Assembly (NCBI RefSeq): GCF_030272615.1
Contig: NC_081409.1
Coordinates: forward strand, 533,118,291-533,182,290
Origin: Cryptomeria japonica
Taxonomy: Eukaryota; Streptophyta; Pinopsida; Cupressales; Cupressaceae
DNA length: 64,000 nt
Direction: 5' to 3'
Every line of letters starts with the position of its first letter. Position 1 is the first letter of the stretch. Below the pieces are notes generated by a model. It ran no database searches. It saw only the letters and a program-made list of their open reading frames with translations, and was not told the DNA's origin. The position numbers and the translations under genes were made by a program. Positions 11,888 to 21,973 of the stretch are shown in pieces.

Positions 11888-12101
11888 TTAATAGGATTAT
11901 AGATCTATCCTTCAAATTAGTCTCCTTTAACTTTAACTCATCAAGAGTTTGAGCACCACCCTGAGAAGCTGTATATCTTGTCTGAATGATTTCCCAAATT
12001 CCATTCTACAATGTCTCCAAATGTGACTCCATTATCTCCTTCCAATATGGAAAGTTTGTACCATGAAAGATCATAACTTTGTAATACATATCTTGCACCA
12101 T
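11888..12101 (-). pseudogene. Copia-3 gag, N-terminal fragment
   Basis: Starting at ATG 12101 on minus, the frame gives a copia gag N-terminus with the blocks GTNFPYWKEIMESHLETL, IWEIIQTRYTA and LKLKETNLKDRS, interrupted by one stop after ETL. This N-terminal domain is characteristic of copia gag. Only ~70 codons remain before the junction with the Copia-2 LTR. Confidence 0.82.
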
Positions 12102-12150
12102 ATCAGATCTACCTCAAGCGGTTAAGCTTACTAAAGAGGAACCTTGAATT

Positions 12151-12158
12151 GATACCAA
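12151..12158 (-). other. Copia-3 primer-binding site, short
   Basis: On minus TTGGTATC (then AATTC) follows the LTR end TTGGGTTCA after four bases. This agrees with the first bases of the initiator tRNA-Met primer site TGGTATCAGAGC; the last part of the site is mutated. Confidence 0.6.
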
Positions 12159-12162
12159 TTCA

Positions 12163-13252
12163 TGAACCCAAGGTAGGATTGAGAGGGGGGGTGAATCAGT
12201 CTAAAGCAAGAATTAATTCATCATATAAACAATTAAACATCAACACACATCCAACACATGAGCACCAATATTTTCTACACACAAGACCCAAATAGGAAAA
12301 AACCATGTTGATCACCTGCCCACAAAACATATCCACTATGCATATCATATCACAAAGAAAAGAGCTCACTACTTTGGACTTGCAAATGAAGGCTAACTTC
12401 TTATGGCACAATATAAAAAAGAGGACCTGAAAAACTTGAAGCAATGATATGAAAAGAAGGATCTCATGATCATGAAGTTGTCCTTGAACTCTACATCAAG
12501 AAACCAACATCAACATGCGTACACACACAAATCAAACCTCAATTCCCAACACTCTGTCTCATATCTTAGCTATAGTCTCAACACAACTTGCATATCATTT
12601 GAACAAAACTCTTCTTCTTTTCTCTTCACCAAACCTCACAGATTATTTTCACATCACACAATCACTCTACCACACTATTCTCTCTTTCTCATACTCATCT
12701 CACACTCACAACTCAATCATAAACATTTCTTATATACAAGATAGACCATCATAGCTTGGACCAAGTCATCCTAGACCAAAATATACCTTTCAAACCAACA
12801 AAACTCATGTTGATCCACTCTAGGAGAAAGAGAGGACCAAAACAAATCTTCCAAAGATCAATTCATTGATCCACAATGACCAGAACATAACCAACATGTC
12901 CACACACTACACATCCATATAAGCAATTAATTGTCAAAACATACTCTCCAATGCAAACTCAAATCCGGATCTCCACACATAATGATGAGACCCATAAAAC
13001 ACAAACAATCTACCACAAAAAATATCCAAACCTAAGAATAGGTCAGCCATAGAATATAATGATCAAGAATAAACAATGCCACAACACTTGAAGAACACAA
13101 ATATATTTTCAGACCACAGAACAATCAACCAATGGACACTTGCAAAACCAACACAACAAGATATCTCTACACCATAGACATTCTAGATCAATGCCAATCC
13201 AGATGAAGAAGTTTGAGATCAATGACAACCACAACAACACATACTTCCAACA
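12163..13252 (-). repeat. Copia-3 5' LTR, about 1.09 kb
   Basis: On minus the inner end is TTGGGTTCA at 12163, next to the primer site. The GATTCACCCCCCCTCTCA block (12178-12198) and a GGTTTTTTCCTATTTGGG block (about 12287-12306) support LTR identity. The outer end TGTTGGAAGTATG at 13252 is my best choice from the TG start and length. There is no second LTR to confirm it. Confidence 0.6.
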
Positions 13253-15541
13253 TGGATCTTGAGCTATGGACAAATGTTTAGTTCTAGAGGATTCGGTTTG
13301 AGAGACATTTGGCATTGGTTATCTCATTGTGTATTTGAGTTATTATTATGATGGAATTAATTGATGTTGAGTTTAGGAGATGGTTTGTTGGGCATAATCC
13401 CTAGGATTGGGAATGAATATTAGTTTGATCTTCTTGGTTATGAGAGGTGAACCAAGGGAAATCTAACAATGGTGAAAAGGTTAGTTTAAACACACGAAAA
13501 AAAAAATTCAAACAAAAGAATAAAGAACCTTTATACCTTGCAAGAAGTCCTCTTGTTCCTTGGTTTGAGCTTTCGGTGAACCCAAGGATGCACCCCTCCT
13601 TAGCTTTATTAGATCGTCTCCTTGTAGGTTTGTGGATTGATCTCCACATACAAAAACACAATGGTATATGGATGGATGATTGATGGATGCAAATGGATAA
13701 CTAAGTGTGGTTGCCTATAATGGTGATGCTCTTGGATATGATTCTAGCTCTATTTCAATAGTATGAGATTACACTAAGATGAGATGAAAATGAAGGGGAG
13801 GAGAAACCAATTTATATTTTTGAGAGGACAAGAATGGAGGGATAATATTGATTTGAGATGAAGGGCCAAGGTTGAAAGAAGGAGGTGAAGTGGATTGAGA
13901 GGACAAGGTGTGAGATCCAAGAGATTTGCCATAAAGGCATTTATTGTCTGCACACTCCTCAAGGTGCATAGGGAAGAATAAAAGGAATTTAAAATTCCTT
14001 GGGAAGGGGCTAAAGAATATAAAATTCCAAAATAGAATATTGCATGGAAGAAAGGGAAGAGAAAAGGAATTAAAAATTACTTGGGAGATGAGAGTGCATA
14101 GGAAAGTGGGAGATTTTGAAATCCTTGAAATGACCAAAGTCGGTGCATTTAAGGTTTGGAAGGTGAGAAGAGACAAGCCATTTATGGAAAGTAGTTGACT
14201 TTGCTCTAATCATGAAGATTAGGAATGTGCAAATTATTAACAAGAGGGATTAGGTGAGATTAGAAAGCAAGTGAGAAAGTTAAGAGGATTTGAAAAGAGG
14301 AGATAAAATGAGTGGAGGAATTAAAAATTGAAGAATAATGATAATGGGGCTTCTAGAAGAATTAATTAGGCTAAGTGGAATTAGAAGAGATGATTTGTAG
14401 GAATAACATGACTTAAGTTAATTAATTAAAATTATTTAACTTAAAGGAACTTAGAAGAATTAATTATTTGGATAATTTTAGAAGAATAGGGAATAATTAA
14501 TTTATTTGATAAATAAATTATTGGACTATAGTGACAAGATTAATTAAATTTAATTAACTCTAAGAAGAATACAAATAACATAATTAAATAATTTAATCAC
14601 GTAGAAATGATAAATTAATTAAATATTTAATTTAATTAATTTTAGACATCTAGATTTTACCCCTCTTTTACGTAGCGACATAATTGGTGGTGGGTAAAAG
14701 ACAAAATAGGATGCCTCAACATGGAGATGTGGGTGGTATATGCTCCCCCAAGAAATTAACCAAAAAATTTTAAAATTTTTAAGAAAATTATTAAAAAGAA
14801 GAAAATAGCAATTAGAAGAAAGAGAGGAGAGAAAAATAGGAGGGGAAGGAAAATTTAGAGGGGAATGGGAAGAAAAACAACAAAGGTCAAGAAAAAGGGG
14901 TGAAAGGGGGCCCTTATATAGGCCACATGGGGCTCAAGGAGTGGTCATTGTCACACATACACCTTGGAGATTTGGAGAGCACACTAGGAGAGAGATAACA
15001 CACATCCCACACCATGAGCACTATGCAGAGAGGGTCAGACACTTCCAATGACTAACTAAGTACAACCCACCGATATGTACCCTAAACCCACTTTGTCATT
15101 TAGTAGTTTAGGGCATTTATTAGGGGTACTAAATGGGGGTACAATTGGTTGAGGTGAAAACATCGATCGTCGGATTGATATTTGTGCAGGGGATCGACGA
15201 CTACATAGGCAATTAACATCTGCATGGGCACCAAACATTCTTAAGGAGGATGATTCTTGTCCACGCAAGTGAATGCCATCTGCATAGACATTTTTCTATA
15301 GGTAGAAGGGGATCGGGGGGGGGAAAGACTATTGATCCACATCTCCAACTATGGATTGACATCTGTGTCATGATTTCAACATCTCCACAATGGAGAAACA
15401 TTGTCTCCACTAAAAGGCACTGAAAGGGAAAAAAAAGGAATGGAGGAAAAGGGGAAAAGGGGTGGGGGAATCATGGGGACACCCCAAGGATACAATAGCC
15501 TTAAAGATAGGCTAATGAGGTGATTTTGTTGGGTGTATGTG
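13253..15541. other. AT-rich region without recognisable gene
   Basis: No coding motif on either strand. Contents: a 45-bp segment repeated at 53428 (see that entry), a run of TTAATTAA-type AT-rich sequence at about 14395-14650, a purine-rich stretch at 14770-14890, a TATA-like TATATA at 14915-14920, and a segment at 15160-15410 with repeated CATCTGCAT and CATCGATC words that resembles 52698-53040. It may be the 5' part of the element that carries the PMD relic, but I found no repeated ends. Confidence 0.5.
13448..13492 (+). repeat. Short dispersed repeat shared with 53428-53475
   Basis: The segment beginning GAACCAAGGGAAATCTAA and ending in GTTTAAACACACGAAA matches 53428-53475 with only a few differences. 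Flanks on both sides differ. It is too short to classify. Confidence 0.7.
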
Positions 15542-17600
15542 GACCTTGATCCAATTACATCTCGGGAGCACTAGCCACTATCCATGAGGTTGTTAAGGCA
15601 ATTGCAGAGTGATGAGCGAGAGATTCTCAGTGTCGTAGGATTGGGGTTCCTGGGGATATGGCTTCAGATCTGGGCACACACAACAATGATGACAACACTC
15701 ATAGAGTGCTAGGATAGTGAGACATGTACCTTCCACCCACCTATAGGAGAGGCCAGCATCACACTGCTTGATGTCTGGTAGATCCTGAAGGTGACCATTA
15801 GAGGAGTCATTCTAAAGTACTAGTTGGACCACAAAAAACATTACCTCCAGAGAATTTGCGAGTGTGAGGATCGACCTATGGATCAGATGAGGCGGCTGGG
15901 AGAGGCCATGTGAATTTGACAGATTCCACACTTGGTTTTATTTATTTATGAACTAATTAGTGAGCAGATGATGCCTGACCTGAGCGGCTATGGATTCTCA
16001 GTCAGATGGGGCTAATGTGTTTACTATAAGCTTGAGGACTACGTAGAGTATGCATGAGGGGTTGCTATACTTAGCCAATTTTATCATGATATGCATATGT
16101 GTATCTACTGGGATTATAGGAGCCTCAAAATAGGTGTCACTCTTCTACATATATGGGCTTGGGCGCACACTGTAGTTATGCGGCCCATTCGAGTCCAAGA
16201 TTGATGACATATATTTCCATACGTAGACCACTACAGAGGCCTATTGCACTACACCCAATTTAGTGCACTATGGTTTTGGAGGAGGAATTTGTATGAGATT
16301 ATGTTCTTCACTTGGAGGGGGGATTGGCAACTAGCATTTTCTCAAAGTGAGTGTTGTTTGTTTGGGCGCACCATCCACTTCATTGATTAGTACTTGCCCC
16401 ATTGAGTGATGAGACAATTTGGTCACATACATGATATCATGAGACATGAGCGAGCATCCTCATATTATGAGGGAGACAACCACATGGGGATAGGTGGTGA
16501 GGCCACTTCAAGTTTGACTTAGCTAGATGGGAGCATCGATGATCCCATGGGAGGAGAGGCTACAAGCAGGAGAGGATCCTGGATGTACAAGAGCCTACAC
16601 ATGCTAGTGGGAGGCCCACAGGATGGTTCGTCTGACAATTCCTAGATTTTTGGAGCCTGATGAGCTCACACCATCTATAGATGAGGTTGTCGGTGGTGAG
16701 GGTGATGCACTAGGAGAGGGAGAGGTTGTTGGAGGGGCCAGGGGATAGGCACCGAGAGGGGGAGGTAGGGGTCGATGACAAGTGCCGAGGAGGAGGGGAC
16801 ATAGATAGTAGGTACCTCAATTCAAGGTCCCCTTACAAGTACTAGTGCTAGCAAGGCAGATTGGTGCAGGACCAGCATAGGATCAGGGTAGGGGGAGAGA
16901 GCAGATCCCATGCAAATTCCTGAGGTATAGGGACAGGAGGCTAGAGAGGGTCAAGTTGGATAGGTGCCCCAAAAATATTTTGAAAGGGTTGTTGCCAATT
17001 GGGATACAAAGAGGGTGAAGCCATAGATCTTAGATGATCAACTCGCTATAGAGAGACATAGGTTTGAGTAGGAGAGACCCCGAGAATACACCTTGCAAGA
17101 GGAGGTAGAATGACTAAGGAGGGAGGGGGACATATTGAGGGAGGATCTACAGACTTCCCTTACATAGGGAGATGACTCGAGGAGTTATAGGGATGAGTCA
17201 AAGTGGCTACTAGAGGAGACTAGGAGTAGAGAAGCCATAGGGAAGCTCTGAGAGGAGATGTTAAGGATGGACAATGAGCTCAAGACCCTATGAGCCTGAC
17301 TCAGGAGAGTAAAGGTCGATACTACCAAGTTGATGAGTGAGAGAGATGTGGCTTGATAGTTGTTGGCTCTTGATGGATTAGGGCACCTCCTATCAGAGAT
17401 TAGAGCTGCAAGGCAGTGGACAAAGAGGATGGGGAGGGAGATTCAATACTATAAGGATCTCTACCATTAGGATGTACCTAGAGACTAGCAAACACCCTCC
17501 TATGCTGAGAGTACCATATCCCATAGGACACAAAGCCAACATTTAGGTGCCTCTCTAGAGATGAGGGAACCATGATCAACACCTGGTGGACCCTCAGGTA
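15542..17600 (+). pseudogene. Plant-mobile-domain (PMD) protein relic with C-terminal coiled coil
   Basis: One frame from 15542 to about 16510 reads as a PMD (aminotransferase-like plant mobile domain) despite 12 in-frame stops and no frameshift. Signatures are TFHPPIGEASITLLDVW with ILKVTIRGV, then KLEDYVEYA, WAWAHTVVMRPI, a Trp-rich WFWRRNLYEI block and VMRQFGHIHDI, which resembles the family VMRQFG motif. From about 16640 the sequence turns Gly/Arg-rich and has frame changes. At about 17080-17320 it becomes a Glu/Arg/Leu-rich heptad stretch (EVE-LRREGDILREDLQ) that looks like a coiled coil. PMD proteins occur as host nuclear proteins and inside plant transposons; which type this was cannot be told. 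The chromovirus at 17837 inserted about 240 bp downstream. Confidence 0.75.
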
Positions 17601-17836
17601 CAAGTGGAGGAGATGGAGAGAGAATAATATAATGCTCATTGATGTATATATGACATATTTTTTGACCTTTCAGGGATATACCATTGTATCATTATGGGAC
17701 TCATTATTATTTTTTGATATATATGAGATGAGATGCATTTTTGGCAGCAAGTGTATTTATTATGGACTTTTGATGGACTTTATTATTATTTATATGTGAT
17801 AATGAGATGATGATTATGATTTTATGATATGATGAT
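17601..17836. other. AT-rich downstream flank of the PMD relic
   Basis: No gene. It is continuous with 30872 once the chromovirus is removed. The last five bases, ATGAT at 17832-17836, are the left target-site duplication of the chromovirus. Confidence 0.7.
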
Positions 17837-18608
17837 TGATGCAAGAGCATCCCTGGTTCATAACAATCTTGCATCAACCAAAAACATTTTCCTTTCTATT
17901 TTGTTTGTAGTTTTAGTTTTCTTTCTATGTGTCCCGATTTTGGCTCACTAGATCATGTGGAGCTGGATTCTACTTGAAGACTTGATCATCTTTCTTTCTT
18001 TCAAACCATATCTCATTTGGATCACTTTCCAACAAGATATCACTATCAGTTTCCATGAAAGTTTCTTTTTACTGGTTGTTCCTTTGTTACCGGTTGCCTG
18101 ACACCTATTCTGGTGATCCACCAGAACCCATTCCAAAGCTTACCGAGCCTTGAGTGTTGATCTTGATGTTTCTTGGCATGTGGCCGACCTTCTACATTTC
18201 ATCCTTTGGATTTTCTAGAGGAATCTCTTGGCAGAGGCCAACCTTGTTCATTTTGCACATTAGGTCTTGTTCTTCGGGTTTTGATCCCTTTTGGGCTGAC
18301 TAGATCCTTTGGATTGATATATTGGTAATCATGCTTTAGAATGTAAACAATCAAAATCAATCTGAGTATCAGATAGATATAATATGCCTAGAAGATATAT
18401 CTTTCGATTCAAGGTCTTAGCTGTGACCTATTTTACCAGGCCTGTGTGCTAGTATGTTGTAACCCGGTTGGACGTAATCAATTTTCATGCAATAAAACTA
18501 TTTGTTTTGCATTGCCTCCATCATATCTATGTGTTTTCATTGTGTTTACTCTTGCTGACCAGTCTAGACTAATCTCCTTGAGGTCCCTCCTCACCAGTGA
18601 CTACTTCA
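17837..18608 (+). repeat. Chromovirus 5' LTR, 772 bp
   Basis: It begins TGATGCAAGAGCATCC and ends CTACTTCA, directly followed by the primer site. It aligns along its length with 30099-30866. Confidence 0.95.
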
Positions 18609-18610
18609 AG

Positions 18611-18620
18611 TGGTATCAAA
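18611..18620 (+). other. Chromovirus primer-binding site
   Basis: TGGTATCAAA starts two bases after the LTR. The first 8 bases fit the initiator tRNA-Met complement TGGTATCAGAGC; the remainder has drifted. Confidence 0.75.
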
Positions 18621-18716
18621 ATGAAGTTTCATTCTAGAGATTGCATGTCCTAGATTTTGTTGTAGGGTGGTGAATTCCAGATCCGATCTACAATTGCAGA
18701 GGACTAGCATGAATCG

Positions 18717-19790
18717 ATGGTGCAAAGAGGAACTAGGAATGGTTGAGCGTGTGGGAATGAAGACCCTATTGTGATGGAGATATTGTGAGGAATAGAAGCC
18801 TAGTTAGAAGCCGTGGAGGCAACCTAGAGAAGAGGCCAACATATTGAATATGTAAGTGAAGATGAAGGAGAAGAAGCCCCAACAGAACAAGTGAACCTAC
18901 CAGCAGTTGATCCAAATGAAGAAAGTTGTTTAAGGGTTTTAAGTAGGGAAAACACTAAACCTCATTTCACCCCACTGGAATATGATGGGAAGTTATATTC
19001 AGATGAATTGATGGATTTGATCTCAAAGATGGAGAAGTATTTTGATTTTAAAAACATTGCAGAAGAGAGGAAGGTGAAATACACCTATACCCGGTTGAAA
19101 GGTCATGCATCTCTTTGGTGGGAGAATTTGCAAGTTGATAGACAAAGAAGAGGTAAAGAAAATATTAAGACATGGGATAGGATGATTGCTAAGTTTAAAT
19201 CAAAGTTTTCTCCCTATGAATTATCAAGTGGATTTGTTTTGGAAATTGCAGAACCCGAGATAGAAGGAATCTAGTGTGAAGGAGTACACCGAAGCTTTTT
19301 ACAAATTGAACATCAGATCCAGACATGTTGATGATGAAGTTGAACAAATTGCAAGATATTTGAACAGATTATAGATATCTATACAAGATGAACTTAGTAT
19401 GATCAAATTGGAGAGTGTTGATGATGCTTACCCATATGCACTAAAGGCTCAAGAGAAATTACAAAAGACATGAGCAGAGACAAAGAGGTAGAGGTGGAAG
19501 GTTTATCAGAGGAATATTTCAAGGAGGAAGAGGATATACTGGAGGAAGAGGAACCGATACAAATCAAAACAAGGACAAGGAAGTAAGAAAAGAAGTTAAT
19601 TCATACCAGAAGGGTGATAGAAATTTATATTGGAGGAGAGAACCAGATGGTTACTGGAATGAGAACTTTGGAAGATAGGACAAGAGGATATTTAAAGGAA
19701 CCTTCTTTAAGTGTGGAGGAGAAGAACATCATTCATTTGAATGTAAGAAGATAGAGGCTACCGAAAGAGCAACAAGGGTGGAATAAAACC
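18717..19790 (+). pseudogene. Chromovirus gag with degenerate zinc knuckle
   Basis: A frame from ATG 18717 gives a gag relic with three early stops, then 18891-19274 open. The core contains PLEYDGKLYSDELMDLI, GHASLWWENL and WDRMIAKFKSKFSP, which match the Ty3/gypsy gag domain. After a stop and frame change, FKCGGEEHHSFECK at about 19709-19750 is a CCHC-type knuckle with one Cys missing. This is the capsid and RNA-binding protein of the element. Confidence 0.88.
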
Positions 19791-19810
19791 CCATCGGATC
19801 AGACAATAAA

Positions 19811-20179
19811 TTGGAAGATGGAGAACTATTGATGATGAGGAGAGCTTTGTGTCATACTAGAGGAAATGAGGAACCCTTGCAGAGGAAGAATTTGTTCAAG
19901 ACTAGATGTAAGGTATCTAATAAGTGTTGTAAAGTTGTTATTGATAGTGGTAGTTCAAATAATCTTGTTTTAGAAGAGATGGTAAATAAGTTAAAATTGG
20001 AAAGATTGAAACACCCTAAGCAATATCAGATAGCATGGATTCAAGATAAACATAAGTTGTTAGTAAGTGAACAGTGTTTGGTAAAATTGAAAATTGGAAA
20101 TTATCATGATAAATTTTTGTGTGATATTATGCCTATGGATATTTGTCATCTTTTTATTGGGATTACCTTGGCAGTTTGA
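19811..20179 (+). pseudogene. Chromovirus aspartic protease
   Basis: Contains KVVIDSGSSNNLVLEEMV, the retropepsin Asp-Ser-Gly active site, followed by a Lys/Leu-rich strand region and a CDIMPMDICHLFIG block that matches the family's second half. The catalytic triad is intact. The frame ends at 20179, and the following region (20094-20570) continues in another frame. Confidence 0.85.
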
Positions 20180-20736
20180 TAGACAGGCAATACATTATGG
20201 GAGGAAGAATACATACATTATTGTGGCTAATGGGATGAAGAAAACCTTGTTGCCTTTGGAGGAACCTTTGAAGAGTGAAGTCTTTACAAATACTAGAATC
20301 TATTTAGTAGATGGAAGGAAATTCATGGATGGACTGAGACATGAGAATGTGTGTTTTGCCTTAATTCCTAAGAAGGTTGAGAGACCAGAACCAAAAGTAG
20401 AACACCCGACAGATATAAGCGATTTGCTAACAAAATATGAGGACATCATTTCAAATAATGTACTTGATGGATTGCCACCTGTTACATGTATTAGTCATTG
20501 CATGGTCTTAGTTACTGGAGCTAGTTTGCCTAACAAAGCTGCACATTGGTTGACACCGACAGAGAATTAAGAACTAAATAGACAAGTGTATGAGATATTG
20601 AAGAAGGGTTTGATCATAAAGAGTCTGAGTCCTTGTGTAGTACCAGCAGTATTAGCACCTAAGAAGAATGGAGAATGGAGGATGTGTACCAATTCAAGAG
20701 AAATAAATAAGATCATAGTGAAATACCGGTTTCCTT
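20180..20736 (+). pseudogene. Chromovirus reverse transcriptase, N-terminal part
   Basis: Linker plus the first reverse transcriptase motifs: LPPVTCISHCMVLVTGASLP, a stop, then EILKKGLIIKSLSPCVVPAV, KKNGEWRMCTNSREINKI and YRFPL. It is cut after YRFPL by the inserted element at 20737. The missing remainder resumes at 27569 with a five-base duplication TCCTT. Confidence 0.92.
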
Positions 20737-21654
20737 TGTTAGATATTTGGTTAATCCCAAAGACACTGAGAGGGGGGGTGAATCAGTATCTAACCGGTAG
20801 ATGAGAGATTTAAACTTATTTGCAACTTTATAACCCAAATTAATATACCGATAAGCAAATAATAATGCAGTAAAGAGAAACAAAAGAATAAGCATCAATG
20901 CACACCATAACACAAATATTTTTGGCGAGGAAACCCAGTAAGGGAAAAACCTCGGTGGGATTTGTGACCCACAATATTTACTCACTGGCCAGTATGAGTA
21001 AATATTACTTAGTACAATAGGGGCCTACCCATGCAGAAGGCCAACTACCTAGAGCTCACTGCTCAACACAAAAATGGAGTCTCACTGACTACACAATTGG
21101 ATGGTTAAATCCAATAGCAATGTACTGCTCAAAATAACATCTACAATGTTGGATTCAGTACCAGTTTAAGCTCTGTCTAATACCTCTGCCAAAACCTTGC
21201 TGGTGAATGATTCTCTTGCACAAAATAGTCTTCGCTCTGCTCTTCTCTTATTCACTCTCAAGATAAATACATCAAAATGCATATACAATTACTCGCTCTC
21301 ATAGGTTATCATATATTACCGCTTCCTTACATTACCTATCATATGTTCAAATGACCTACAAGATCTCATACATATATGAGTATTTCCAATACATCATGCC
21401 GACCATATAAATATAATATTTCATTACAATACATTTCACATAAACAATATTATTTCCAAGTCGGCTTGGACTGCCGGTATAATTTGTTGTCAGTGTAACT
21501 CGATGTCGGTGTGAATAACCCTTGTAGTGACTGTCGGTGCTGGTAGGTGAAGTCTATTTTCGATAGAACCTTTGAACCATGTTGAACCCTGTTACCAGTT
21601 GGTTGCCATCAATGACAACATCAACCATTCTCATCTAAGTGTATAATGCTAACA
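20737..21654 (-). repeat. 3' LTR of the non-autonomous element, 918 bp
   Basis: On minus it begins TGTTAGCATTAT at 21654 and ends ATATCTAACA at 20737. It contains GATTCACCCCCCC-TCTCA (20767-20785) and the GGTTTTTCCCT-GGGTTTCC block (about 20926-20952). Pairs with 26641-27568. Confidence 0.94.
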
Positions 21655-21668
21655 ATTCCCCCTTTGGC
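21655..21668 (-). other. Polypurine tract of the non-autonomous element
   Basis: On minus GCCAAAGGGGGAAT precedes the 3' LTR start TGTTAGCA. The wider context CATCAATGCCAAAGGGGG is shared with the Copia-1 tract. Confidence 0.88.
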
Positions 21669-21973
21669 ATTGATGGCAACACTCATGAGAAAAATCAAAA
21701 CTGATATCCAAAATTTGAAGTCCAAAAATTGAGAGTGCTCCCCCTAAGCAAGTGATCTCCTTCTGTATATTTTTCTCATTACGCCACTTCCCCTTTGACA
21801 TAAATGACAAAGGATGTCAAAAGAATCAAAAATTCAAAATTTACCTAGAAACTTGTAGCCGACTATGTACAATCTAAAAAATGTCTACCAAAACCAAGTT
21901 AAGACCTTGCAAAAACTTTGTACTATAAAAAATTACTCTCTGTCTAACAGATCATCCTAATGAGATAATGCAT
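21669..21973. other. 3' untranslated region of the non-autonomous element
   Basis: Contains a second purine run on minus (GGGGGAGCACTCTC, around 21737-21750) and a third at about 21783-21797. No coding. Confidence 0.6.

Larger units (their letters stand above)
11888..13252 (-). mobile_element. Copia-3: 5' end of a third copia element
   Basis: On minus this reads LTR (13252-12163), primer site, then the first ~70 codons of gag. Gag stops exactly where the Copia-2 LTR ends, so Copia-2, or a rearrangement involving it, removed the rest. I could not find the remaining part on the other side of Copia-2. Confidence 0.75.

Noticed and set aside
12466-12754. Two overlapping plus-strand frames of 79 and 92 codons.
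   Set aside because: They lie inside the minus-strand Copia-3 LTR, are Ser/His/Thr-rich from CA-rich DNA, and have no family signature.
13769-14198. Opposed frames of 135 (minus) and 84 (plus) codons.
   Set aside because: Both overlap the same AT/purine-rich DNA and neither has a motif; the minus frame is Ser/Leu/Pro-rich from GA-rich sequence on the other strand.
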